Shown: positions 16,764-26,080, numbered from the stretch's first letter. The stretch is 64,000 nucleotides of DNA from Halorussus amylolyticus (GCF_004143485.2 NZ_ML974130.1:532363-596362); one strand, 5' to 3'. Translations and numbers: made by a program. Notes: a model not told the origin generated them from the letters alone.

Positions 16764-17140
16764 CGCCTGTACCGCTGTTATCTGTAGTCGAGACCCGAAA
16801 CACTATCTCGGGGGCGACCAACTGTTCGTAAATACACAGTAGTGTTTGTATATGTTCTCTTCCCGATATCGAAATTCAACAAATCGTACAAAAAGAGAGA
16901 TTCGAGGATGGTTCGACGTACTCTTCCCGAGATACTGCCGGAAATCCAAGAGAGTCGCGCATTTTCCATCTCTTCTTCACTACTGAGCATTCGGCATTCG
17001 ACCGCTCCCTTTCGAGCGCGTATCGGCTCTACTGGGGAGAATTTCGGGAGACAGTCGCTATCTCGATGCGTGACTCTCGGCTCAGAATTTCCCCGGGTCG
17101 AACGCCTAACGTCCGATTCCGGTCGCCGGACTTCAACTAT
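16764..17140. other. Gene-free region, moderately AT-rich
   Basis: 377 bp between rdfA and the convergent MFS gene. Short frames exist on both strands (for example 16778-16990 minus) but show no haloarchaeal codon bias or recognisable protein. The right end (about 17138-17156) is very AT-rich, next to the MFS stop codon. Confidence 0.5.
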
Positions 17141-18367
17141 TTATGCATATATCTCATGAGTGCCTCCGCGTCGAAGGAGCGCGTATCCGACGAGTCCCGA
17201 CCCGACGACGAGGATTCCCGAGACGAGCAGGAGGACCCGGTAGCCCGCGAGCGACGATGCGAACGCGGCCTCGGCGACGTACGTGAACGAGACCGGGCCG
17301 AGGGTCTGTCCGAGTCGGAGCATGCTGGTCCGCATCCCCATCATCCCGGCGCGGAGTTCCCCGGAGACGAGGGTGACGACCGTGGTGTCGATGGAGGGCA
17401 TCACGATGCCGAAGCCCACGCCGAACACGAGGAGTGCCGCACCGACCAGAACAGGCGACGGCGCGAGCCACACCCCGAGCAGGCTGGTGCCGTAGGCCAC
17501 GAACCCGAGTGCGAGCAGTTCGGGCGCGGTCCGCCACTCCGAGACCCGGCCGTACTGCGAGGAGACGGTCGCGCTGGCGATCGACACCATCGCCAACACC
17601 GGGCCGATTTGGCCGGCCGAGAGACCGAACTCGTCGCTCAACAGGAGCGGCAGCGCGGTCAGGACCGCACCGTAGAACACGAAGAAGATGACGAAAATCG
17701 TGGCGAACAGCGCGACGGCCTCGGGGAGCACCACCACGTCGCGCATGCGGCCCAGATACTCGCTCACGCCGGTCGGGTCGCGCCGGTCGGGTTCTTCGAG
17801 CGCGAACACCGCGACGAGTCCGACGAGGAGCGCCACCCCGAAGAACAGGAACGGGACGTTCCACCGGATTCCGGCGAGCGCGCCCCCGACGAGCGGGTAG
17901 AGCGCCGCACCCGTCCCTATCATGCTCCCGTTGAGACCCATGACAGCGTTCCGGCGGTTCCCCTCGTAGAAGTCGCCGATGAGCGTGACCGCGAGCGTGA
18001 CCAGCGCGCTCGCGCCGATTCCCTGGAGGAATCGCAGGACGAGGATTTCGGTGAAACTCCCGGCGAGCGTGATGCCCGCGCCCGTCACCCCGAAGACGAA
18101 CAACAGCGGGATGATGACTCGTCGCCGACCGATTCGGTCGGCGACGAGACCGATGAACGGGGTCAAGAAGACGCCCGGAAGCGTGTAGACGGTGATGACC
18201 AGCCCCACCTGCGCGTCGGAGACGCCGAACACCGCCCGGAGGTCGGGGAGGACCGGACTGATGAGCGAGACGCCCATCACGCCGATGAGCGAACTCGACA
18301 GGATGACGTAGAGCGCGCTCGAATCCCACGGAATCGTCCGGCCGTCCGCGCCGTCGCTCTCTGTCAT
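17141..18367 (-). CDS. MFS transporter, drug-exporter type
   Basis: A 408-residue protein with twelve predicted membrane helices. The loop GLVADRIGRRRVIIPLL (MFS loop 2-3 motif) and the LRFLQGIGASALVTLAVTLIGDFY segment (typical of 12-helix drug/H+ antiporters) place it in the multidrug-efflux branch. GLNGSMIGTGAALYPLVGGALAG matches the helix-5 antiporter motif. Substrate unknown. The ATG at 18367 (MTESDG) is chosen because the upstream part of the frame contains an inverted repeat region and no membrane segment. It is divergent from the TIGR00300 gene. Confidence 0.87.
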   Translation of the reverse strand: MTESDGADGRTIPWDSSALYVILSSSLIGVMGVSLISPVLPDLRAVFGVSDAQVGLVITVYTLPGVFLTPFIGLVADRIGRRRVIIPLLFVFGVTGAGITLAGSFTEILVLRFLQGIGASALVTLAVTLIGDFYEGNRRNAVMGLNGSMIGTGAALYPLVGGALAGIRWNVPFLFFGVALLVGLVAVFALEEPDRRDPTGVSEYLGRMRDVVVLPEAVALFATIFVIFFVFYGAVLTALPLLLSDEFGLSAGQIGPVLAMVSIASATVSSQYGRVSEWRTAPELLALGFVAYGTSLLGVWLAPSPVLVGAALLVFGVGFGIVMPSIDTTVVTLVSGELRAGMMGMRTSMLRLGQTLGPVSFTYVAEAAFASSLAGYRVLLLVSGILVVGSGLVGYALLRRGGTHEIYA

Positions 18368-18470
18368 TCGACTGTGGACTCGTCTTGACGCCGTGTTCGG
18401 ATGTACGTTTTCGTATCGGCATGCTCGCGACGACTGTCGTATCGGCACGCTCGCGACCACACCCGAACGG

Positions 18471-18506
18471 GTTCGCGGTCACGCCCGGTCGGGCGTGACC
18501 GCGAAC
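18471..18506. repeat. Perfect 16-bp inverted repeat in a divergent promoter region
   Basis: Arms 18471-18486 and 18491-18506 are exact reverse complements around GGTC. It lies between two divergent starts (18367 minus, 18591 plus), unlike the gene-end hairpins. Imperfect direct repeats of CGTATCGGCA-GCTCGCGAC occur just left of it. Confidence 0.75.
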
Positions 18507-18590
18507 GAGCCTCGTACCGGTTCGTGGGTACACCGGTTCGCGGTTCGCCGCCGTGGGAACGCTGATGTGACACCGGCCCAATCATCGCGT

Positions 18591-19823
18591 ATGACGGTTG
18601 CCCAAACGGTCGAACTCGAAGGACACATCATCGACTCGGGGATGATGCAGCAGTGTTTCGGCGTGGTGATGGACCTCGACGGCGACTTCGACGTGGAAGT
18701 GTTCGAAGTCGGCAAACGCAAGGACGAAGAATCGTACTGCCGGATGACGGTGTCGGCCGACGACGAGGACCAACTCCGCGAGATTCTCCACGAGCTCCAC
18801 CAGGTCGGCGCACACCTCCCCGACCCGCCGGACGCGACGCTCGCGCCCGCGCCCGCCGCGCAGGTGGTCCCCGACCGCTTCTACTCGACTACGAACCACC
18901 CGACACAGGTGCGCTACGAGGGCGCGTGGCTCGACGTGGAGAACATCGAGATGGACTGTGCAATCGTGGTCGAGGAGACCGACGACGGCCCGCGCGCGTA
19001 CACGAAGGTCTTGAACGCAATCGAGGAGGGCGACCGAGTCGTCACCGACGAGGCGGGCGTCCGGGTGGACCCGCCCGAGCGACCCCGGGGGTCGGGCGGT
19101 CCGTTCGGATTCATGCAGGGCGGGGTCTCCTCGGAGCGACCGTCCGAGTCGCTCATCCGCGAAATCGCCGACGCAATCGCGGACACGAAGGCCGACGGCG
19201 GGAACGTCCTCGCGGTGGTCGGCCCGGCGCTCATCCACTCGGGGGCGGGTGATGCGCTCGCGCGACTCGTCCGCGAGGGCTACGTCGATGCGCTCTCGGC
19301 GGGTAACGGCTTCGCGGTCCACGACCTCGAACGCGGCCGGTACGGCACCTCGCTCGGGATGGACATGGAGACGCTCGAACACCCGCGAAAGGGACACAAA
19401 CACCACATCTACACCATCAGCGAGGTCATCCGAGCGGGGGGCATCGAGGCCGCTGTCGAGGACGGACTCGTCTCGGAGGGCGTGATGTACGAGTGCGTCG
19501 AAAACGACGTTCCCTACGTCCTCGCGGGGTCGATTCGGGACGACGGCCCGCTCCCCGACACGATTACCGACTCGGTCGAGGCCCAGAACGCCATCCGCGA
19601 GCAGGCCCACGACGCCGACATGGTGTTGATGCTCTCGACGCTCCTCCACTCGGTCGCGGTCGGCAACTGCCTGCCCTCCACGACGCGGGTGGTCTGCGTG
19701 GACATCAACCCCGCGACCGTGACCCAACTCCTCGACCGGGGGAGCGCCCAAGCCATCGGAATGGTCACGGACGTGGGGACGTTCGTGCCGACGCTCGCCG
19801 ACGAGATTCTGGACGAGTCGTAG
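18591..19823 (+). CDS. TIGR00300 family protein (LOR/SDH-type; ornithine cyclodeaminase-like)
   Basis: A 410-residue protein. Residues 1-120 form the LOR/SDH conserved domain (TVELEGHIIDSGMMQQCFGVVMD). The C-terminal half has a nucleotide-type fold with NVLAVVGPALIHSGAGDALARLV, HPRKGHKHHIYTISEVIRAGGI and the closing CVDINPATVTQLLDRG. Members of this archaeal family include an ornithine cyclodeaminase that makes proline from ornithine with a nucleotide cofactor, and similar domains occur in arginine dihydrolases. I therefore infer a role in arginine/ornithine/proline metabolism. The ATG at 18591 is chosen; the open frame upstream runs through the inverted repeat. Confidence 0.8.
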   Translation: MTVAQTVELEGHIIDSGMMQQCFGVVMDLDGDFDVEVFEVGKRKDEESYCRMTVSADDEDQLREILHELHQVGAHLPDPPDATLAPAPAAQVVPDRFYSTTNHPTQVRYEGAWLDVENIEMDCAIVVEETDDGPRAYTKVLNAIEEGDRVVTDEAGVRVDPPERPRGSGGPFGFMQGGVSSERPSESLIREIADAIADTKADGGNVLAVVGPALIHSGAGDALARLVREGYVDALSAGNGFAVHDLERGRYGTSLGMDMETLEHPRKGHKHHIYTISEVIRAGGIEAAVEDGLVSEGVMYECVENDVPYVLAGSIRDDGPLPDTITDSVEAQNAIREQAHDADMVLMLSTLLHSVAVGNCLPSTTRVVCVDINPATVTQLLDRGSAQAIGMVTDVGTFVPTLADEILDES

Positions 19824-19844
19824 TCGGTCCGGGCGATTCTCCGC

Positions 19845-19880
19845 GCGGGCGACGACGCCCGGCAGGGCGTCGTCGCCCGC
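19845..19880. terminator. Perfect 16-bp hairpin between convergent genes
   Basis: Arms 19845-19860 and 19865-19880 are exact reverse complements with loop GGCA. It lies 21 bp after the TIGR00300 stop and 47 bp from the stop of the opposing small gene. Confidence 0.75.
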
Positions 19881-19927
19881 CGAATCACGCGCTCGTCGAA
19901 ATGAACGCGCCCGGCGAACCGAAATCG

Positions 19928-20158
19928 CTACTGGTGGGTGAACAACAGCACGTTCTCGTCGGAAGTCGTCACGCAGAGGTCGAGGACCCGGCTGAGTTCG
20001 AGGCTGTCGTACTCGCCCTCGCAGACCACCAAATCGTCGAACGGTTCCTCGCACGCCGGACACGCGATGCTGACCGTGTTCCGGTAGGTGTTGACGGTGC
20101 CCGCGGATTCGTACGGCGTCAGCGACGAGACGAGTTCTTCGAATTCGCTTTTGTCCAT
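19928..20158 (-). CDS. Small CPxC-containing hypothetical protein
   Basis: A 76-residue acidic protein. A helical N terminus (MDKSEFEELVSSLTPYE) is followed by CPACEEPFDDLVVCEG, i.e. one CxxC pair and a further cysteine, then another cysteine near the C terminus (LDLCVTT). This could be a degenerate zinc ribbon. The pattern recurs in haloarchaeal small proteins of unknown function. It has a TATA-like GAACTATC about 30 bp upstream on its strand. No operon partner. Confidence 0.75.
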   Translation of the reverse strand: MDKSEFEELVSSLTPYESAGTVNTYRNTVSIACPACEEPFDDLVVCEGEYDSLELSRVLDLCVTTSDENVLLFTHQ

Positions 20159-20212
20159 CGTTCGGCGGTTCGGTGGTCGGGAATCGTGATAGTTCTATCG
20201 CTTAGACAACCG

Positions 20213-20280
20213 CTGGCACGCTTCCTCTGAGACTCTCTCTCTGGCACGCTCTCTCCGGAACACTCCCTCTGGCACGCTCG
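20213..20280. repeat. Short tandem repeat, period 28 bp
   Basis: CTGGCACGCT occurs at 20213-20222, 20241-20250 and 20269-20278, exactly 28 bp apart. The bases between the cores are pyrimidine-rich and only loosely conserved. It lies between the amidase stop and the promoter of the small CPxC gene. Confidence 0.65.
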
Positions 20281-20320
20281 CGGCCGACAGGGTCGGCTGC
20301 GAGCGTCTCCGAACCGTCGC

Positions 20321-21886
20321 CTACGCCAATTTCCCGAATCTCTCGGGCGGTCGTCGGTGGTCGCTCGCCTGCTCGTAGCCGTACGCGAGTTCGAACAGTC
20401 GCGGTTCGGCGAACTTCCGACCGAGCAGTTCGACGCCCACCGGCAGACCGTCGTCGGTGAATCCCGCCTGCAGGACGACGGCGGGGAGACCGGTGTGGGC
20501 CGCGAGTTCGCACCGCAACTCCGAGAACGGCTGGCGGGCGGGCATCTCGACCGGCGGAATCGCCGACGGCGGGTAGACGAGCGCGTCGAGGTCGCGCTCG
20601 ACCAGCAGTGCGGTCGTCTCGTCGGCGATTCGGCGGCGGCGGTCGAGTTTCCGGAGGTACTCGGCGTTCTCGTCGAGCGTCTCGGGGTCGGTGTCGAGGA
20701 TTTCGCTCCCCTCGATTCGAGACCCGACCGCCTCGGCGACCTGCCCGGACGCCACGATGTCGGCGAGCGAGTCGTACGGCGGGTCGTCCAACCCCGCCAG
20801 ATACCGGTCGAAGTCGCGCGCGAACTCGTAGGGGAGGACGCGGGCCGAGTCCAGAAAGTCGGTGTCGGTCACTTCGACGGGGTCCACGACGGTGGCTCCG
20901 GCGGCGTCCATCTCTGCGATTGCATCCTCGACGGTCGCGGTGACGCGCTCGGCCTCGGCCTCTGTCGCGCTCTCGTCGTCGCTTCGGCCGAAGAACTCCC
21001 GGACGACGCCGATTCGCGCGCCGTCGAGACCGTCCTCGTCGAGGTGGGCGACGTAACCGCCTTCGGGGACGTTGCCCACGCCGTTCGCGGTCACGGGGTC
21101 CTCGGGGTCGTAGCCGACCATCGCGTCGAGCGTCAGGGCGGCGTCGGCGACGGTTCGGGCGATGGGACCCGCCGTGTCCTGGGTCTCGCTCAGGGGGACG
21201 ATGCCGGTTCGACTCACCAGTCCTCTGGTGGGTCGAACCCCGACCAGATTGTTGAACGCGGGCGGCGACCGGACCGACGAACACGTGTCCGACCCGGTTC
21301 CGATTGCGCCCAGATTCGCCGCGATTGCGGCCGCGGTGCCGCCGCTCGACCCCGACGGTCGCCGGTCGAGCGCGTAGGCGTTCGAGGTCTCCCCGCCGAG
21401 CGAGCTAATCGTATCGACGCCGAACGAGAACTCCTGAAGGTTCGCCTTCGCGAGAACAACGCCGCCGGCCTCGCGGAGTTGGGAGACGACGAACGCGTCT
21501 CGGGGCGGCACCGACTCTTCGAGCGCCTTCGACCCGGCCGTCGTCGGCATGTCTCCGGTGTCGTGGTTGTCCTTCAGGACGATTGGGACGCCGTGGAGCG
21601 GGCCGACGAACCCCTCGGACTCGAACGCCGAGTCGAGGCGGTCGGCCCGGTCCCGAGCGCCGGGGTTCACCGTCAGAATCGCGTTCAGGTCGGCGTCGTA
21701 CGCCTCGATTCGAGCGAGGTACGCCTCGACGAGCGACCGGACGGTGAGGTCGCGGTTTTCGATGGCGTCGTGAATCTCCGCCACGGTGGCTTCCACGACG
21801 TCGAACGCGGCGCTGTCCGTCGATGGGTCGGTGTCGGCCGATAGGTCGTTGTCCTCTGCGGACGAGTCGTCGGTCGGTGTCGGCAT
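20321..21886 (-). CDS. Amidase signature family hydrolase
   Basis: A 521-residue amidase-signature enzyme. The Ser-cisSer-Lys triad is present: K about 105 in GVPIVLKDNHDT, the cis-serine about 181 in RPSGSSGGTAAAIA, and the nucleophile about 204 in GSDTCSSVRSPP. It hydrolyses carboxamides. It lacks the GatA-specific context (no gatB/gatC nearby), so a catabolic amidase is more likely than the tRNA amidotransferase subunit. An acidic disordered N terminus of about 30 residues precedes the fold. The ATG at 21886 has a TATA-like TTAAGTA about 28 bp upstream. It follows the peptide-type ABC transporter lipoprotein on the same strand but is separated from it by a hairpin and has its own promoter. 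Confidence 0.88.
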   Translation of the reverse strand: MPTPTDDSSAEDNDLSADTDPSTDSAAFDVVEATVAEIHDAIENRDLTVRSLVEAYLARIEAYDADLNAILTVNPGARDRADRLDSAFESEGFVGPLHGVPIVLKDNHDTGDMPTTAGSKALEESVPPRDAFVVSQLREAGGVVLAKANLQEFSFGVDTISSLGGETSNAYALDRRPSGSSGGTAAAIAANLGAIGTGSDTCSSVRSPPAFNNLVGVRPTRGLVSRTGIVPLSETQDTAGPIARTVADAALTLDAMVGYDPEDPVTANGVGNVPEGGYVAHLDEDGLDGARIGVVREFFGRSDDESATEAEAERVTATVEDAIAEMDAAGATVVDPVEVTDTDFLDSARVLPYEFARDFDRYLAGLDDPPYDSLADIVASGQVAEAVGSRIEGSEILDTDPETLDENAEYLRKLDRRRRIADETTALLVERDLDALVYPPSAIPPVEMPARQPFSELRCELAAHTGLPAVVLQAGFTDDGLPVGVELLGRKFAEPRLFELAYGYEQASDHRRPPERFGKLA

Positions 21887-21945
21887 CTTTGCGAACTGAT
21901 ACCGCCCCACGTACTTAACGGCTCCCGATTCCGGGTCACGACCGG

Positions 21946-21973
21946 CGATGCGACTCGCGAGCGAGTCGCATCG
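21946..21973. terminator. Perfect 13-bp hairpin after the binding-protein gene
   Basis: Arms 21946-21958 and 21961-21973 are exact reverse complements with loop GA. It lies 26 bp past the stop of the minus-strand substrate-binding protein and before the amidase promoter. Confidence 0.65.
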
Positions 21974-21998
21974 AGAAAAGGGTCGCGCGTCGGGTCGC

Positions 21999-23819
21999 CT
22001 ACCCGAGGCAGGGGAACTCTTCCGGATCGGGTTCCTCGCCCTGCGGCCACGCTTCCATCTCGGCGTCCGGCGGGTAGTGGAGATTGCCGTTGTCGTCCCA
22101 GCCCCAACCGGCGTCTTCGAGAATCGAGCGCGCCTGGTCCACGTCGGCGGAGTCGCCCGCGATTTCGGTGAGCACCTCCTCGTTGTGCCACGGGTGCGCG
22201 CTCGAATGGAACGTGCAGTGAGTCACGGTCTCGGACTCGCCGAAGGCGTAGGTCTCGTTGATGTTCTGTCGGTCGATGAGATGCGAGAGCGCCTGTCGGA
22301 ACTCGATGAACTTCCCGGGCGCGAACGACATCTGCGGCATGACGCCGAACGGGAGGTGGGACACACCCGTGATTATCTGGACGTTGCCGCCCATCGACTC
22401 CTCTATCTGCTGGCCGGCCTCCGGGTGGAGCGCCACCGCGACGTTGAGTTCCCCGTTCTCGAACGCTCGCGTGACGCCGTCGGTGCTCTCGTACAACTGG
22501 AAGAGGATGTCGGCCTCCGGGCTGTACACCGGGTGGCCGTCGTGGGGTTCGAGCGCCATGTTCTGCTGATTCTGGTAGGAGACCATCCGGTACGGTCCGG
22601 CCCCTATCATCGGGTCGTCGAAGTCGGTCGGATTGTCCTCGATGCCAGCGTTCACGTAGGGGTCGCGCGGAAGCACGCCGTAAATCGAGAGGCTCGCGGT
22701 GAGCAGCGTCGGCGCGGCTTCGTCCGTGTTGAACGCCACCGTGCTGTCGTCTACGACTTCGACAGACAGGCTCTCGGGGAGCGACGTCCACTGGTAATCG
22801 CCGTCGTGGTACTGGTCTCGCAGGAACTCGTACGTCCACTTCACGTCCTCGGGCGTGACCGGGTCGCCGTTGTGGAACGTCGCGTCACGGAGCGTGAACG
22901 TGGTCGTCGTCCCGTCGTCGGACGTCTCCCAGTCCTCCGCGAGGACGGGCGTTAGCTCGTAGTCCGAGTCGTACATCAACAGCGGATTGTGGGTCAGACT
23001 CGTGTACAGCCCCATCGAGTCGCCGTCCGCCACAGTGGGGTAGAAGCTACTCGTGAGGTGCTCTGTCGGGAGGTTCGCCACGATTGCGTCGGTTCCGCCC
23101 GCGGTGCTCACGCCCGCTTCCACCAGCGCGGCCCAGTGAACGTCGTTCAGTCCCGCCGCTCCCGATTCAATCGAATTGACTTGGTCGGTGTTGATGGCGG
23201 CCGTGGTCGGTCGCTCGATGGTCGGGATGAACGGCAGGTCGGCCGAGTACACCGACAGCGCGTCGTCGACTGCAGACTGTCGCTCTTCGGGGTCGCCGAC
23301 CGTCGATTGGGCCTCTGCGAGTTCCGAGAACTCACAGCTCGCGTAGTTCGACGGATTGTAGTCGCCGTTGGCCCCCGCGAAGTCGATGCTGTAGTTGGTC
23401 AGTAGCTCGTTCGGGTCGAGTCGCCCCGGAGACGGACCGTGACTGTTGACCGCGATGTGGAATTCACGGGTGTCGTTGCTGACCGCGCTCAGTCCTTCGG
23501 CGGTCGTCATCGGCATGGTCTCCAAGCTGATGCCGATGTCGCCCGTCACGGCCTGAATCGTCGAGATGGTCTCCTCGAACAGCACCGTCGGCGGACCCTG
23601 GTCCGACCAGTACTGGAACGTGAGAGTCGGAACTCGCTCGCCGAGGTCGCCTCCGTCACCGCCGCCGTCGCCCCCGTCCGTGTCGGTCTCCTGTTCAGTG
23701 GTCGTCCCCTCGTCTTGACCACTACCGCTACACCCGGCCAGTCCGACGGCCGACGCCGCCCCGATCGCCTGTAGCAGTCTCCGTCTGTCAACGCTCGCCA
23801 CTTTGCCATCTGTTGGCAT
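21999..23819 (-). CDS. Peptide-type ABC transporter substrate-binding lipoprotein (SBP family 5)
   Basis: A 606-residue extracellular solute-binding protein of the DppA/OppA family. The N terminus carries a Tat signal (DRRRLLQAIG, residues 11-20) ending in the lipobox LAGC with cysteine 30, followed by an acidic Ser/Thr/Glu-rich linker, so it is a lipid-anchored protein outside the membrane. The family-5 features DWETSDDGTTTTFTLRDATFHNG and DPVTPEDVKWTYEFLRD are present. It binds peptides, nickel or other small ligands; specificity is unknown. Transcribed in the same direction as the dppC-D-F-B genes, 187 bp downstream of them, with a small hairpin and an AT-rich promoter stretch between. Confidence 0.92.
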   Translation of the reverse strand: MPTDGKVASVDRRRLLQAIGAASAVGLAGCSGSGQDEGTTTEQETDTDGGDGGGDGGDLGERVPTLTFQYWSDQGPPTVLFEETISTIQAVTGDIGISLETMPMTTAEGLSAVSNDTREFHIAVNSHGPSPGRLDPNELLTNYSIDFAGANGDYNPSNYASCEFSELAEAQSTVGDPEERQSAVDDALSVYSADLPFIPTIERPTTAAINTDQVNSIESGAAGLNDVHWAALVEAGVSTAGGTDAIVANLPTEHLTSSFYPTVADGDSMGLYTSLTHNPLLMYDSDYELTPVLAEDWETSDDGTTTTFTLRDATFHNGDPVTPEDVKWTYEFLRDQYHDGDYQWTSLPESLSVEVVDDSTVAFNTDEAAPTLLTASLSIYGVLPRDPYVNAGIEDNPTDFDDPMIGAGPYRMVSYQNQQNMALEPHDGHPVYSPEADILFQLYESTDGVTRAFENGELNVAVALHPEAGQQIEESMGGNVQIITGVSHLPFGVMPQMSFAPGKFIEFRQALSHLIDRQNINETYAFGESETVTHCTFHSSAHPWHNEEVLTEIAGDSADVDQARSILEDAGWGWDDNGNLHYPPDAEMEAWPQGEEPDPEEFPCLG

Positions 23820-23968
23820 GGGTCTAGCTCTCCGGGGACAAGTAAAAGAGTTTCGTAATATCCAACAATTTTGACTGATTTTCATTTTTTCTTCGCCGTT
23901 TCGCCGATATTCTGTAGGTACTTATCCGGATATGAATCAATATCTTCAATAGCGGAGACAGTATCGAG

Positions 23969-23991
23969 GCGGGCGGCGAACCGCCGCCCGC
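23969..23991. terminator. 10-bp hairpin after dppB
   Basis: Arms GCGGGCGGCG (23969-23978) and CGCCGCCCGC (23982-23991) flank AAC. It follows the dppB stop on the minus strand and precedes the AT-rich promoter region of the binding-protein gene. Confidence 0.55.
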
Positions 23992-24005
23992 GAACGTCGG
24001 CGTTT

Positions 24006-25004
24006 CTACTCGCCGTCGCCTTCGACCGACACCCTCGGGTCGATGACGCCGTAGAGCAGGTCCACCACGAAGTTTCCGAGGATGACCCACACCGCTGCGA
24101 CGAGGAACACGAACTGGATGACCGGGAAGTCGCGTGCGAGCACCGAGTCCACGAGGAGCCGACCGATACCGGGCCAGTTGAACACGACTTCGATGAGCAC
24201 GAGCCCGCTAATCGAGGTCGCGAGCGAGATGGGGTAGAGCGTGATGACCGGCAGCGACGCGTGGCGGATGAGCTTCTGGAGCAGTTTCGACTGCGGGAGT
24301 CCCTTGAGCCGGTGGTAGTGAAGGAACTCCTGGTCGCTGACCTCGACCACGCTGTTGCGCATGATGAGCGCGGGGTACTGCATGAAGTACAGCGTAATCG
24401 TGGCGAACGGGAGCGCGTAGTGCATCCAGAACTCCTTCAGGAAGAACTTCGCGTAGAACGGCTCACCCTGCATGAGTATCGACGTTCGGGTCGAGAGCAT
24501 CCCCGAGGTGGGGAAGATACCCGCCGTCTCGGAGAACGCGGCGATGAGCAGGATTCCGAGGAAGAAGTCGGGAATCGAGTGGAACACCGACACCGAGATG
24601 ATGCTCGACTTCTCGAACAGGCCGCCGCGGTACTTCCCGATGACCGCGCCGAGGGTGCCGCCGATGATGTACGTCGCGGTAATCGCGGGCGCGACGAGGA
24701 TGAATGAATTGATGATTCGCGGCTTGACGAGGTCCCAGACGGGCGCTCCGTGGCGGAACGACTGCCCGGCGTCGGCGGTCAACAGATTCGTCACGTAGCT
24801 CACGTACTGGATGTGCATCGGCTCGTTCAGCCCCCACTTGGCCTCCAACCGCGCAATCTGGTCGGGTTGCATCCCCTGTTGGGTGAGAAGCGCGGTGTAG
24901 TCGCCCGGCATCAGCCGGAAGAACAGGAACAGCGCCGACGCCACGAGGAAGATGAGAAACGCCGTGATGAACGTCCGGCGCACGAAGTACCGAAGTCGGC
25001 TCAT
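24006..25004 (-). CDS. dppB: ABC transporter permease, DppB type
   Basis: A 332-residue membrane protein, the first permease of a peptide/nickel-type ABC importer. The N terminus YFVRRTFITAFLIFLVASALFLFFRLMPGD with the family motif RLMPGD is diagnostic. The EAA loop that contacts the ATPases is near GLPQSKLLQKLIRHASLPVITL. About six membrane helices. It overlaps the upstream ATPase gene by 4 bp and is the last gene of the C-D-F-B operon. Confidence 0.92.
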   Translation of the reverse strand: MSRLRYFVRRTFITAFLIFLVASALFLFFRLMPGDYTALLTQQGMQPDQIARLEAKWGLNEPMHIQYVSYVTNLLTADAGQSFRHGAPVWDLVKPRIINSFILVAPAITATYIIGGTLGAVIGKYRGGLFEKSSIISVSVFHSIPDFFLGILLIAAFSETAGIFPTSGMLSTRTSILMQGEPFYAKFFLKEFWMHYALPFATITLYFMQYPALIMRNSVVEVSDQEFLHYHRLKGLPQSKLLQKLIRHASLPVITLYPISLATSISGLVLIEVVFNWPGIGRLLVDSVLARDFPVIQFVFLVAAVWVILGNFVVDLLYGVIDPRVSVEGDGE

Positions 25005-26080
25005 GCCGCATCACCCGCCGATGTCGCCGAGGAAGCCGGGTCTGCGGTCGGTTCCGGCTGGTCGCCCTCGACCTCGTCGTGGTCGTAGTAGAGGTGACAC
25101 GCGACCGTGTGGTCGTCTTCGCCCTCCAGAGCGATGTCGAGAGGCTTCCGGTCGCAGATGTCCATCCGCTTCGGACACCGGTTCTTGAACCGACATCCCT
25201 CGGGCATGTTGATGGGGTCGCCCGGTTCGCCGTCGAGGTCGGGGCGCTTCCGGTCGTAGTGGGGGTCGGGAATCGGAATCGACTGTATCAACGCCTTCGT
25301 GTACGGATGTTTCGGCTCCGCGAGGAGCGTCCTCGTCGGGGCCTCCTCGACGACCCGACCGAGGTACATCACGTTGATGGTGTCGCAGATGTACGAGACC
25401 GTCGAGAGGTCGTGGGAGATGTACACCATCGACACGCCGAACTCGTCTGTGAGCTTGTTCAGCAGATTCAGAATCTCGGCCTGCGTCGAAACGTCGAGCA
25501 TCGACGCTGGCTCGTCGGCGAGGATGATGTCGGGTTCGGTGATGAGCGCCCGCGCGATGGCGACCCGCTGTTTCTCGCCGCCCGACAACTGATTCGGGAA
25601 TCGGGTCAGATACTTCTCGGGGGGCGTCAGCCCCACGGACTCCAGCATCTCTGCGATTCGCTCGTCGTCGTACTCCATGTTGTGAATTTCGAGCGGTTCG
25701 GCGAGCGTTCGCCGAACGCTGAACTTCGGGTCGAGCGAGTTGAACGGGTCCTGGAAGATGATTTGGACGTGGCGGCGGAACTCCTTCCACTCGTCCTTGT
25801 CGAACTCCGACACCGGCCTGCCGTGGAACAGAAGCTCCCCGCCGGTCGGATTGTACAGGCCGATGAGCGTCCGGAGGAGCGTGGTCTTCCCGCACCCGCT
25901 CTCGCCGATGACGCCCTGCACCTGGTTCTGTTCGAGTTTCATGTTCACGCCATCGACGGCCCGGACGTACGAGGGGCCGTCGCCGAGTATCCGATTCTTG
26001 ACCGCGTCGAACAGACCCGACGACGTATCGAAGTACTTCTCCAACGACCGAAGCTCCAGCACTGGTGTCTCGTTGCTCAC
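25001..26080 (-). CDS. dppF: ABC transporter ATP-binding protein, DppF type
   Basis: A 359-residue ATPase. Walker A is GESGCGKTT near residue 58, the signature is LSGGEKQRVAIARAL, Walker B is IILADEPASMLDVS, and the H-loop is ISHDLSTV. The C-terminal oligopeptide domain has the cysteine cluster CRFKNRCPKRMDICDRKP, seen in peptide-importer ATPases and in some relatives able to bind an iron-sulfur cluster. It overlaps the genes on both sides by 4 bp, showing tight translational coupling. Confidence 0.93.
   Translation of the reverse strand: MSNETPVLELRSLEKYFDTSSGLFDAVKNRILGDGPSYVRAVDGVNMKLEQNQVQGVIGESGCGKTTLLRTLIGLYNPTGGELLFHGRPVSEFDKDEWKEFRRHVQIIFQDPFNSLDPKFSVRRTLAEPLEIHNMEYDDERIAEMLESVGLTPPEKYLTRFPNQLSGGEKQRVAIARALITEPDIILADEPASMLDVSTQAEILNLLNKLTDEFGVSMVYISHDLSTVSYICDTINVMYLGRVVEEAPTRTLLAEPKHPYTKALIQSIPIPDPHYDRKRPDLDGEPGDPINMPEGCRFKNRCPKRMDICDRKPLDIALEGEDDHTVACHLYYDHDEVEGDQPEPTADPASSATSAGDAA

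Noticed and set aside
16778-16990. Small minus-strand gene between rdfA and the MFS gene
   Set aside because: 70 codons without haloarchaeal codon bias, acidity or any recognisable motif, in an AT-rich gap.
20321-21886. GatA subunit of the tRNA amidotransferase
   Set aside because: The catalytic triad fits, but there is no gatB or gatC nearby and the context is a peptide-type transporter; a catabolic amidase fits better.
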